The translations under genes were made by a program, and so were the position numbers. A DNA stretch of 64,000 bases, taken from Paludibacteraceae bacterium. GTDB taxonomy: Bacteria; Bacteroidota; Bacteroidia; Bacteroidales; Paludibacteraceae. Below the pieces are notes generated by a model. The model was not told the origin of the DNA, did not search any database, and saw nothing but the letters and a program-made list of their open reading frames with translations. The stretch is taken from positions 1 through 64,000 of the forward strand of contig JAFYQJ010000006.1 of NCBI GenBank assembly GCA_017547145.1, written 5' to 3'. Below are positions 1 to 7,494 of this stretch, piece by piece (within the stretch, counting starts at the first letter, position 1; each line of letters starts with the position of its first letter).

Positions 1-105
1 CACACACACACACACACAAGAAATAGGGTGTTTTGGGCGTTTTTGCCTACGCATAAGTTATACATAAGTCGGTCGATTTTGAGGGAAGTCGAGCGTTTTT
101 TTATT
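1..105. repeat. Intergenic repeat copy R1 (CA tract plus hairpin)
   Basis: A CA dinucleotide tract (1-18) is followed by a block that recurs at 19277-19391: agaaataggg(t/c)gttttgggcg, then ttttgcct, then a hairpin. In this copy the hairpin pairs 73-80 with 85-92 (TCGATTTT with GAAGTCGA, G-T wobbles allowed) and a run of T follows, so it could terminate transcription. The left end is cut by the window edge. No reading frame or transposase is present. Confidence 0.75.
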
Positions 106-189
106 AACAGAATGTTTTTATCTGTTCAATATTATAAAAAATCACTTTTTAAGAAGGAGCATTCTGAAAAAATGAATTTCTAAAGGAAA

Positions 190-1431
190 ATGGTTCTTAT
201 TTGGATAAAACGGATATTTGGTATAGTAACACCACCGTCGAATGAAAATGACGGTGATAAAATTACATTGCCAAAATCGTTAGACAAAGAACACTCCTTA
301 CGGGAATTAGAAAATCGAAAGAGAATCGCTCGGGAAGGAAAAGAAGAAATAAAATTATCTTCTATAAACTGGTATAAGATTTTTATTCCTAAACGTATCG
401 AAAAAGTTCCGAATAATATCTTTCAGGCATATAAATTTAATAAAGTTTCGACTCTGAAAGAACTGAAAGAAGAACGATTAAAGAAAGAAGCTCATGAATT
501 GAAAGTTCTGGAAGATAGTGTAAAAGTCTTACTCATAGATGTCGAATCCTTAATAAAGAAACGAAATGCTAAAGATGCAAAACGTAAATTAAGTACTGCT
601 CTTGAGAAAATTGTTAAAGTAAAAGATTCTTCTATTCGACAAAGACTTCTACATCTTCAAATCTGTTTAGATAAACTTCTTACAGAACTTAAACAAGAGG
701 AACTTGCAAGACTAACAGAAGAAAGACGACGCAGAGAAGAAGAAGCCAAAAGGCAAAAGGAAGCAGAAGAAAGAGCAAAGAAGGAGAGAGAAAGAAAAGA
801 ACTAGAAGAAAGGGAAAGGAAAGAAGCAAAAGCAAAACGATTTGCAGAGGAAGCCAGACAAAAAGAGAATGCAGAACGACAAGAACGCCAAAGATTGGAA
901 GCGCTATCGTCTGAGTTGAAAGATGATTGGCAAAGCTTTAAGCAGGTACTTGATGAAAATGGCGTACGATTTCTCTACCACTTTACAGATGTACGTAACA
1001 TTCCATCAATTAAGCTACATGGAGGCTTATTTTCATGGTACTATTGTCGTACACATGGCATTAATATTCCGTGTCAAGGAGGTGATATAAAATCACAAGA
1101 ACTTGATAAAAGATATGGCCTTGAAGATTATGTACGATTGAGTTTCTGCAATGACCACCCTATGAAATGGCGACTCGAACAATCGGGAAGTACAATGAAA
1201 ATCCTTAAAATCAAGGTGGATGTAGCGTTATTGAAAGAGACTCAATTCTCTGATATGAATGCCGCTGATGAACGCCATACTCACGGCAAGACCTTGATGC
1301 ATCTACGAATGGTAGATTTTGATGCAACGAGAATGCATTACCTCAGAAACGACGATCCGAATTTCAAGCCACATCAAGCAGAAGTCATGGTAAAAACATT
1401 TATTCCACTAAAATACATAGAGAATATATGA
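190..1431 (+). CDS. DarT-like DNA ADP-ribosyltransferase with long N-terminal coiled coil
   Basis: 413 aa. Residues 1-90 are basic with no clear domain. Residues 90-245 form a highly charged Lys/Glu/Arg coiled coil. Residues 255-413 resemble the DarT (DUF4433) ADP-ribosyltransferase fold: LYHFTDVRNIPSI near 262-274 (NAD-binding His at about 264), DYVRLSFCNDHPM near 313-325, FSDMNAADERH near 353, and HQAEVMVKTFIPL near 395-407, where E398 aligns with the DarT catalytic Glu. Known DarT enzymes ADP-ribosylate bases in single-stranded DNA as toxins. The ATG at 190 follows an AAAGGA-like RBS; an upstream ATG at 172 opens only a three-codon frame. The stop overlaps the next start by 4 nt (ATGA). 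Family DarT proteins are about 200 aa, so the coiled-coil half is an addition. I infer it is the effector of the four-gene cassette. Confidence 0.75.
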   Translation: MVLIWIKRIFGIVTPPSNENDGDKITLPKSLDKEHSLRELENRKRIAREGKEEIKLSSINWYKIFIPKRIEKVPNNIFQAYKFNKVSTLKELKEERLKKEAHELKVLEDSVKVLLIDVESLIKKRNAKDAKRKLSTALEKIVKVKDSSIRQRLLHLQICLDKLLTELKQEELARLTEERRRREEEAKRQKEAEERAKKERERKELEERERKEAKAKRFAEEARQKENAERQERQRLEALSSELKDDWQSFKQVLDENGVRFLYHFTDVRNIPSIKLHGGLFSWYYCRTHGINIPCQGGDIKSQELDKRYGLEDYVRLSFCNDHPMKWRLEQSGSTMKILKIKVDVALLKETQFSDMNAADERHTHGKTLMHLRMVDFDATRMHYLRNDDPNFKPHQAEVMVKTFIPLKYIENI

Positions 1432-2126
1432 TATATGTAGTAAACAAAAAGCGAAAACTGGAGAATATAAAAGAAGATTTTCCCAATGCTGCAATATTGG
1501 ATATTACTTCAACTTCCAATATGAGATATGCGCAGATATTGAGCCCTTTCTATCCGCACATGAACATTCCTATACCATTTACGGAAGGACTAACGGCTAC
1601 ATGTGTAGAGGCCGTATGGCAAGGGCTAAAGGTTTTTGATGGCGTCGACGTGGATTTCGCTACATTTAGGAATGACACGATGCACGACTTGAAACGGACT
1701 GTACGCAAGTATGGTATGCCAAAGGGACATCGAAAAGGAGCATACGGGAAAGAATTGTTAGGTTACTTTGAGGCTCGAATGCTAATATATTTGCCAACTT
1801 ACAAGTGGGTACTTGACAATGTACCAGAAGTGCATCATGTAGTAGAACGCATAAAAGAGCAAAGCAAGATACAAGACATCGTTCTATTAGATTATAACAC
1901 TAATATCGATTTTCGAGATGCTTCAAAACCCTTATCACATGCTGGGCTTGTAAGACTCTATATCGAAGGGAATTATCCTGAGGGTTTAGAGGGCTATCAG
2001 CCAATGACGAAAGATGAATTGGAGCAAAAGAAATTGCGAGATAAGAATCTGAGAAAAGAAATAAAGAAACAGGCAGAAATAAAAAAAATATTAGGAGACA
2101 TAACTCTATTTGATAATAACGAATAA
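1428..2126 (+). CDS. NADAR-like protein, probable DNA ADP-ribosylation-reversing partner of DarT
   Basis: 232 aa, translationally coupled to the DarT-like gene by an ATGA overlap. The central region matches the NADAR (YbiA-like) signature: SPFYPH (39-44) in the place of the family's SNF motif, then VEAVWQGLKVF (60-70), which lines up with the SEHYFQAQKF segment and puts E61 at the NADAR catalytic Glu. LLDYNTNIDFRD near 155-170 lies where NADAR has its late motif. NADAR enzymes remove ADP-ribose from guanine in DNA and act as antitoxins to certain DarT enzymes. The family match is divergent (the late Trp is missing), so the fold call is an inference supported by gene pairing. The C-terminal 40 residues are a Lys/Glu-rich helix. 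Confidence 0.6.
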   Translation: MIYVVNKKRKLENIKEDFPNAAILDITSTSNMRYAQILSPFYPHMNIPIPFTEGLTATCVEAVWQGLKVFDGVDVDFATFRNDTMHDLKRTVRKYGMPKGHRKGAYGKELLGYFEARMLIYLPTYKWVLDNVPEVHHVVERIKEQSKIQDIVLLDYNTNIDFRDASKPLSHAGLVRLYIEGNYPEGLEGYQPMTKDELEQKKLRDKNLRKEIKKQAEIKKILGDITLFDNNE

Positions 2127-2138
2127 AATTACAACGAT

Positions 2139-3647
2139 ATGGAAAATATAAACGAATACTTTGGTTTGATACTGGCAGTTGCCATTGTACTAATTGTGAT
2201 AACCCTTCAAGTTATTAGCTTTATCAAAACACGAAGTAAAATTAAAGAACTTGAAGGCTTGTTTAATGACGTAGAAAGACTTGTTCTGAAAGAAACTTCT
2301 ATTACATCAAGCAATCTCAGTACAAAAAAATCTTTACAAACATTCTTGAAGAATATTCCTAACCGTCATGTAAAAGACGACGCTGAAGAGGAAGATGAGC
2401 ATGCAGATTATACAGATCTTTCACTCGTAGTCTTTTCTAATGAGGAAAATGCCAACAAACGTATGCGAATGATAATAAATAGAACTAATGAATATCTCTG
2501 TAAGAATACGGGTACAAGTGCAGATCTAGGGATACTTGAAGATATTTGTGACAATCAGAAGAATGCCCTTGAAGATGAAATACACAATAGCTTAAATGTT
2601 CCCCTTTATCTTGGATTGTCTGGAACATTTATCGGCATCATTACAGGTCTATGGGGTATTGATTTTCAAAAAATATTTGGAGTTGGAGGAGAGCTTACTG
2701 GGCTTCAACATCTTCTATATGGTGTAGTAGGAGCTATGGTTGCCAGTCTAATAGGATTAGGGCTTACCGTATTTAACAGTGCCATCTCGTACAAAGCAGC
2801 AATTTCGAAATCAAACGAGGGAAAAGGAGATTACATGGATTTTCTCCGCCGTGAATTGATGCCACTTTTGTCAAATAGTATGGCATCAAGTCTGAACTCT
2901 TTGCGAGGTGTACTTGGTCACTTTGTCGACAAATTTGGACGCAATCTTGATGCTTATGCCGATTCTGCCGAGTTACTTAATGACAATCTGGAGAAACAAC
3001 ATTTAGTATTAGAAGAAATCAACAAATTGAGCTTAACAAGAACTGCTAATAAAATTGCAGAAACATTCGTTCAATTAAAAGATTCCTCCGACTCACTATC
3101 AATATTTCAATCATATCAACAACAACTAAACTCTACAATTGCTAATGTATCGGGAGTAGTTACCCAAATACAAACATTACTGACCAAATTCGATGAGTTT
3201 TCAGTTGGTTTATCACTTGTTGTAAACAATCAAAACCAAACAAGCGAATTGCAAAGAAAATTCCACGAGGCCATAACAACACATTTCCCAACCGGCTCAG
3301 AAGCCAGAGACGCTTGGCGCAAGGAATTTGATTTGTTCATATCGGAAGGAAAGCAGGTGTCTGAAAGTCTATCTACACAACTGACCGCATCCACAGAACA
3401 TATTCAAAATTTCGTAGTAAACAATAAAGAATTCTTCGAAACATTCGACAAGATGAAAGAAGTACTTGCTACGATGGTACAATACACACAAGTGCAAGCC
3501 GATTGCTACAAGGACTTGAAAGGGGAAATATTGAATCTGCGTAAAGATTATAAAGATGCACAGCAAGAGTCCATTGAGTTACATAAAGCAACACTGCGAG
3601 CTGTTGATGCTATGACAAAGACCATTAAAGATATAAATAAAAAATAA
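2139..3647 (+). CDS. zorA: ZorA-like MotA/TolQ/ExbB-family motor protein
   Basis: 502 aa, starting 12 nt after the NADAR-like gene. One N-terminal membrane helix (about 8-30) is followed by a cytoplasmic segment, then the paired helices typical of MotA/ExbB proton-channel subunits: VPLYLGLSGTFIGIITGLWG (154-173) and LLYGVVGAMVASLIGLGLTV (192-211). The remaining 290 residues are a predicted helical cytoplasmic tail. This layout matches ZorA of Zorya antiphage systems, where a ZorA5-ZorB2 complex forms a proton-driven motor with a long intracellular tail. The tail here is shorter than in well-studied ZorA. An ordinary ExbB is much less likely: there is no ExbD/TonB, and a ZorB-like gene follows 2 nt later. 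Confidence 0.72.
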   Translation: MENINEYFGLILAVAIVLIVITLQVISFIKTRSKIKELEGLFNDVERLVLKETSITSSNLSTKKSLQTFLKNIPNRHVKDDAEEEDEHADYTDLSLVVFSNEENANKRMRMIINRTNEYLCKNTGTSADLGILEDICDNQKNALEDEIHNSLNVPLYLGLSGTFIGIITGLWGIDFQKIFGVGGELTGLQHLLYGVVGAMVASLIGLGLTVFNSAISYKAAISKSNEGKGDYMDFLRRELMPLLSNSMASSLNSLRGVLGHFVDKFGRNLDAYADSAELLNDNLEKQHLVLEEINKLSLTRTANKIAETFVQLKDSSDSLSIFQSYQQQLNSTIANVSGVVTQIQTLLTKFDEFSVGLSLVVNNQNQTSELQRKFHEAITTHFPTGSEARDAWRKEFDLFISEGKQVSESLSTQLTASTEHIQNFVVNNKEFFETFDKMKEVLATMVQYTQVQADCYKDLKGEILNLRKDYKDAQQESIELHKATLRAVDAMTKTIKDINKK

Positions 3648-3649
3648 TT

Positions 3650-4330
3650 ATGGCAAAAGAAAAACACAATGACTCATTTTGGCTCAGTTATTCAGATTTG
3701 ATGACGAGTTTATTTTTCATTATGCTAGTGTTATTTATTGTTTGTATTGCCAAAATGGGAAAAGCTCTAAATGATACGAACGCTTCGTACGAACAACTTA
3801 GACGAATTCTTCAACTTGAAACTCAATTTGAAGAACTATCCAGATCGTCTGCGTTGCAATATGTCGAGGAACAGAAGATGTTCGTTGCAAAGGATTTTAT
3901 TGGTATTGAAATTTTCAATCCGTTTACAGGTTCAAATTGGGAAGATGCTACTACTATTAAGCAAAAATATATTCAAACAGTAGATTCTGTTGGGCAATCT
4001 CTTTTAAGAGTCGTAAAAACACTATATGAAAAAAATCCGGATTTGAATTTCCAACTTATTATTGAAGGTAATGCTGCTATTCCTTGGCAACAACTTCAAA
4101 ACCATAGCTATAATGCAGATAATAAAAGGATGTATGAACTAAGTTACCATCGAGCATTAGCACTTTATCGCCAATGGATTTTAAAAGGAATAAACCTACG
4201 TAACTATAACACAGAAGTTATTATTGCAGGAAGTGGTTTTAATGGAATTAATAGGGATGAAAAGGTTGAAGAAAACAATAAAAGGTTTGTTATCCAGATT
4301 ATTCCAAAGATTTCAAGGCCTTCCAAATAA
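3650..4330 (+). CDS. zorB: ZorB-like MotB/OmpA-family motor protein
   Basis: 226 aa. A short cytoplasmic N-terminus leads into one membrane helix (about 11-36) with the motif FWLSYSDLMTSLFFIMLVLF; D16 occupies the position of the proton-carrying Asp of MotB/ZorB. The periplasmic part (about 90-220) looks like an OmpA/MotB peptidoglycan-binding domain: IIEGNAAIPW near 138, then ELSYHRALALYRQW near 163, and NKRFVIQI near the end, similar to the N-x2-L-S-x2-R-A pattern. It is the last gene of the cassette, and the convergent btuB-like gene ends 8 nt away. The known role of ZorB is to anchor the motor to the cell wall and conduct protons with ZorA. Confidence 0.72.
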   Translation: MAKEKHNDSFWLSYSDLMTSLFFIMLVLFIVCIAKMGKALNDTNASYEQLRRILQLETQFEELSRSSALQYVEEQKMFVAKDFIGIEIFNPFTGSNWEDATTIKQKYIQTVDSVGQSLLRVVKTLYEKNPDLNFQLIIEGNAAIPWQQLQNHSYNADNKRMYELSYHRALALYRQWILKGINLRNYNTEVIIAGSGFNGINRDEKVEENNKRFVIQIIPKISRPSK

Positions 4331-4338
4331 TATTTTTC

Positions 4339-6390
4339 CTACCACTTTGGGGTAATTCCTACAAAGAACTCGAAGTTGATGCCGGGCATAGGGCGTGAGA
4401 GCACGGAGAGGTACTCCTCGTCGAAGAGGTTGTTTATCGTGCCTTTGAGCGATAGATCGGCCCAGCGGAAAAGAAAAAGTTTTTCCAATGAAAGGTTGCT
4501 CATAAAGTAGGGCGGAAGTTTGCCAGTGAGCGAGAGGTCGTTGCTCGACATGGTGAAGCGTTCGCTATAGTAGCACCACTTGTACGAGAGTGTCCAGCTT
4601 CGCCACGAGAGTCTTCCATTGATGGTGGACGAGAGCAGTGGAATGTAGGGCAGTTGCTTACCTACCGATTGGTCGGCCGGTGAGCGTGGCTCGCCTTGGT
4701 TGATAGAGGGCGTCCACGAGAAAGTGCCGTTTAGTCCGAGTCGCCAATCTTTTGGAAAAATCAAGCTCAAGTCGGCTTGCAACTCCACGCCGTAGGCATG
4801 CACATCTTTGATGTTGTCGGGCGAGAAAAATCCTTTGGTTGTTGGTAGCCAAATAATCCAATCGTTGATGTACGAGTCGAACCACGTGGCAGAGCCCGAA
4901 AGCGTGTAAACATCTTTTTTGCCCACGGCAAATGATAAGCCTGCATCGTAGGTCCAACCGCTTTCGTGTTTGAGGTCGGGGTTACCACCCGGCAAAAAAT
5001 AAAGGTCGTTGAGCGTTGGGAAACGAAAGTTGCGCGAAACCGACGCTTTTGCCATCAGATTACCTTTTTTACATAATATGCCGTCGATAAAAAATGCTGG
5101 AATCACCGGAGTCCACTTTTTTCCATAAAGTTCCTCACGCACCACCACCGACATTCCAAGTCGATCAATTGGTTGCCACTTAATGGAGGCACTACCTGAA
5201 AGTTCTATTCGTGCTTTTCGGTAACCCACAATGCCTTTGCCACCACTTTGAAGAATGATGTTTTTGTCGCGGCTCTCCACAAAGTGCTGATGTGCCGAAA
5301 GGTTAGCCATAAATAGCCATTTTTTATGTAAATGATATTCTTCCTCAACTTTTCCGTAAATTGTGTGAATTTTACTGCGTGAGCGAGTCATGTGTGCCAT
5401 CACACCGTTGCCAAGGTCGCGTTTGTAGTCGTAGGCCATCCAAGTGTAGATGTAACCTGCATTGGCAGAAACTTTCCACGCTTCGGCCAAATGGTCGTAG
5501 GAGAAAACACTGCGGAACGTATGTTCACGTTGTCGGTTGTCGAAGTCGGTATCGTCTCCGTGGTCAACGGTTAGCATTGGTAGTTCGCGGTTGGAGTAGA
5601 TGTACCAAGCGTTCAACCCGAAGCGGTCGCCACGTTTGTTGTTGTAGTAAACCTCTTGTAAAAGGTGTAGATCTTTGAATTCGCCACTTTTGTTTCGCTC
5701 TATGGGGTAGTATTGCTCCACGATGTTCATATCATCGTCGTAGACGTTAATCTTTTTGTCGTGGTTGCGGAATTTGTAGTTGTTTTTTGAGGTAGAGAAA
5801 ACAATTCGTGTAGAAGTTTGCCAATGTTCATTGCCGTATGAGAGTCGGAGAAAATCGTCGAACGTATAAAACGAGCCAACGCCTTGTACAAACTGCAGTC
5901 CAAAACCTTCTTGCTCGGTAGGTTTTGTAGAAAGTTTTATGGCTCCTCCGAGTCCGCCTCCCGTTTCGTTTACCGACGACGTTCCGTGAAGTAGCGATGC
6001 TTTATCGATAAAATACGACGGAATCATAGAAAAGTCCGTCATTCCAAGCATTGGGTTGTTTATTCGCATTCCGTTCCATGTTACTTGCGTATGCGATGGC
6101 GATGTGCCACGAAACGAAACAGTAGAGAGCGTTGCTCGTCCGTAACTTTTTACAAAAATAGGCGTGTTGAAAGTTAAAACATCGGCCATGGAGAGTGCAA
6201 TGTTTTCTTTCAGTACTACGGAGTCGAGTTTGGTTTGCTGGAGGCCAATTTCCTTCAAAGGTCTTTTGCCATAAACCGTAACTTCAGGAATTAGGATTTT
6301 TTTATGCACATCGTAATTAGTGCTGTTTTCTTCGGCATTTGCAGAAAATAGCATAAGGAGTAAAATGTATGTCAAATAGCGTTTTTTCAT
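4339..6390 (-). CDS. btuB: TonB-dependent outer-membrane receptor, BtuB-like (corrinoid uptake)
   Basis: About 683 aa with a signal peptide (LTYILLLMLFSANA). The plug domain is at about 40-160 (VTVYGKRP, ADVLTF, SFRGTSPSHTQVTWNGMRIN), followed by a beta-barrel ending in an aromatic C-terminus (FFVGITPKW). The start is taken as the ATG at 6390, which overlaps the upstream stop as ATGA; a TTG nine bases upstream is less likely. It is the last gene of an operon headed by a cobalamin riboswitch and sits next to a BtuG-like propeller lipoprotein, so cobamide is the expected substrate. The receptor family alone would not give the substrate. Confidence 0.85.
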   Translation of the reverse strand: MKKRYLTYILLLMLFSANAEENSTNYDVHKKILIPEVTVYGKRPLKEIGLQQTKLDSVVLKENIALSMADVLTFNTPIFVKSYGRATLSTVSFRGTSPSHTQVTWNGMRINNPMLGMTDFSMIPSYFIDKASLLHGTSSVNETGGGLGGAIKLSTKPTEQEGFGLQFVQGVGSFYTFDDFLRLSYGNEHWQTSTRIVFSTSKNNYKFRNHDKKINVYDDDMNIVEQYYPIERNKSGEFKDLHLLQEVYYNNKRGDRFGLNAWYIYSNRELPMLTVDHGDDTDFDNRQREHTFRSVFSYDHLAEAWKVSANAGYIYTWMAYDYKRDLGNGVMAHMTRSRSKIHTIYGKVEEEYHLHKKWLFMANLSAHQHFVESRDKNIILQSGGKGIVGYRKARIELSGSASIKWQPIDRLGMSVVVREELYGKKWTPVIPAFFIDGILCKKGNLMAKASVSRNFRFPTLNDLYFLPGGNPDLKHESGWTYDAGLSFAVGKKDVYTLSGSATWFDSYINDWIIWLPTTKGFFSPDNIKDVHAYGVELQADLSLIFPKDWRLGLNGTFSWTPSINQGEPRSPADQSVGKQLPYIPLLSSTINGRLSWRSWTLSYKWCYYSERFTMSSNDLSLTGKLPPYFMSNLSLEKLFLFRWADLSLKGTINNLFDEEYLSVLSRPMPGINFEFFVGITPKW

Positions 6391-7454
6391 TTCCAACAAA
6401 ATGCTCCGGGGATAATTCCTACATAAAATTCATCAATGAGTTCGCCATCTTTTGAATAGCGATAAATTTTTCCTTGCTGACAATAGTCAATGGCGTCGGC
6501 TACGTACACATCGCCTGTGCGTGGACAAATGGTAAGACCGTAGTAAATGGTTTCTTGGTAGGGCAGAAATGGCTTTATTGGCAGATAATCTGCCGTAACG
6601 TCCATCTCCCAAATATCGTTGTTTATCCAATAGATTTTGTCTTTTGTACCGTTGAGTTGCACCTCCGATGGAGCATCGCCAAAAGTGAAACGAAATTGTT
6701 GTTCAATTTGAAAAGTTTCGGCATCAATACGGTAAAGCGATGGTGCTTCGTGTCCGTAGGGAGAGCCTTCGTAGCCGCCGTCGGTCACTGTCCAAAGTTT
6801 GTTGTTGCAGTCCATTACGAGCGATGTGGGTTGAATGCCAACGGTGAGTTCGTCCACAACTTTGTCTGTTTCGGTATCTATTTTTAGAATACGATTTTGG
6901 TACGACCAACAATTTACGAATACGTATTTCCCGTATTGTACCATTTGTTCGGTAGATCCACTTTCGGTGGTCATGTTGGGGCAATCGATGTAGCCCGTTA
7001 TTTCGTACCGTTTTGGATTGACAATAAAAATGCGATTGTCCCAAATCTGCGTAATGTAGGCTTTTTCGTCGGAGATGAAATGCATGTAGCGTGGCGAGGT
7101 GAGGTTGGTTATTCGCCCAACTTCTTTGAACGTGTTGATGTCGATGGCAAAAACTACGTGCGAATTGTTGACAACGACCCATCCTATCCCATCTCTGATA
7201 ATCATCGATTGCGCCACGTCGCCAAGTTTCATGGCATTGGCACGATAGAAAATTTCGTTTTCGATGGTTTTTGTTTCGGGGTCGTAGTAAGAAAGTGAGG
7301 CGTTGCCATACTGAAAATTGCCTTCGTTGGTGATGAAAAGTCCTTCGCCACTTGCCGCAAAATCCTCTTCCAAACCGTACTCCCACTCCATACATCCCGC
7401 AAGGAAAAATGAAGCGAAGAATACGGAAAGTAATATTTTTATTTTATATGGCAT
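6387..7454 (-). CDS. btuG: BtuG-like surface beta-propeller lipoprotein (corrinoid capture)
   Basis: 355 aa lipoprotein (lipobox FFLAGC, Cys21). Seven or so YncE/DUF5074-like blade repeats follow, with recurring segments such as GDVAQSMIIRDGIGWVVVNN and LTVGIQPTSLVMDCNNKLWT. In Bacteroides, BtuG binds cobamides very tightly on the cell surface and lids BtuB. The stop codon overlaps the btuB start by 4 nt (ATGA), as expected for a receptor/lid pair made in equal amounts. Assignment to corrinoids rests on the riboswitch and the neighbours. Confidence 0.8.
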   Translation of the reverse strand: MPYKIKILLSVFFASFFLAGCMEWEYGLEEDFAASGEGLFITNEGNFQYGNASLSYYDPETKTIENEIFYRANAMKLGDVAQSMIIRDGIGWVVVNNSHVVFAIDINTFKEVGRITNLTSPRYMHFISDEKAYITQIWDNRIFIVNPKRYEITGYIDCPNMTTESGSTEQMVQYGKYVFVNCWSYQNRILKIDTETDKVVDELTVGIQPTSLVMDCNNKLWTVTDGGYEGSPYGHEAPSLYRIDAETFQIEQQFRFTFGDAPSEVQLNGTKDKIYWINNDIWEMDVTADYLPIKPFLPYQETIYYGLTICPRTGDVYVADAIDYCQQGKIYRYSKDGELIDEFYVGIIPGAFCWK

Positions 7455-7494
7455 TTACTTGTATTTTTCTTGGAAAAGGTATTTCGGTTTCTTT

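Noticed and set aside
1-18. CA tract as part of a CRISPR or coding repeat
   Set aside because: It is a simple dinucleotide tract with no spacers and no frame.
2139-4330. Ordinary ExbB/ExbD or flagellar MotA/MotB pair
   Set aside because: There is no TonB or flagellar gene, ZorA has a long tail, and the pair lies behind DarT-like and NADAR-like genes.
5361-5678. Plus-strand frames inside the btuB gene
   Set aside because: Shadow frames of a well-supported coding sequence, with no RBS or family motifs.
6391-6399. TTG start of the BtuB-like gene at 6399
   Set aside because: The ATG at 6390 gives an ATGA overlap with btuG and a normal signal peptide.
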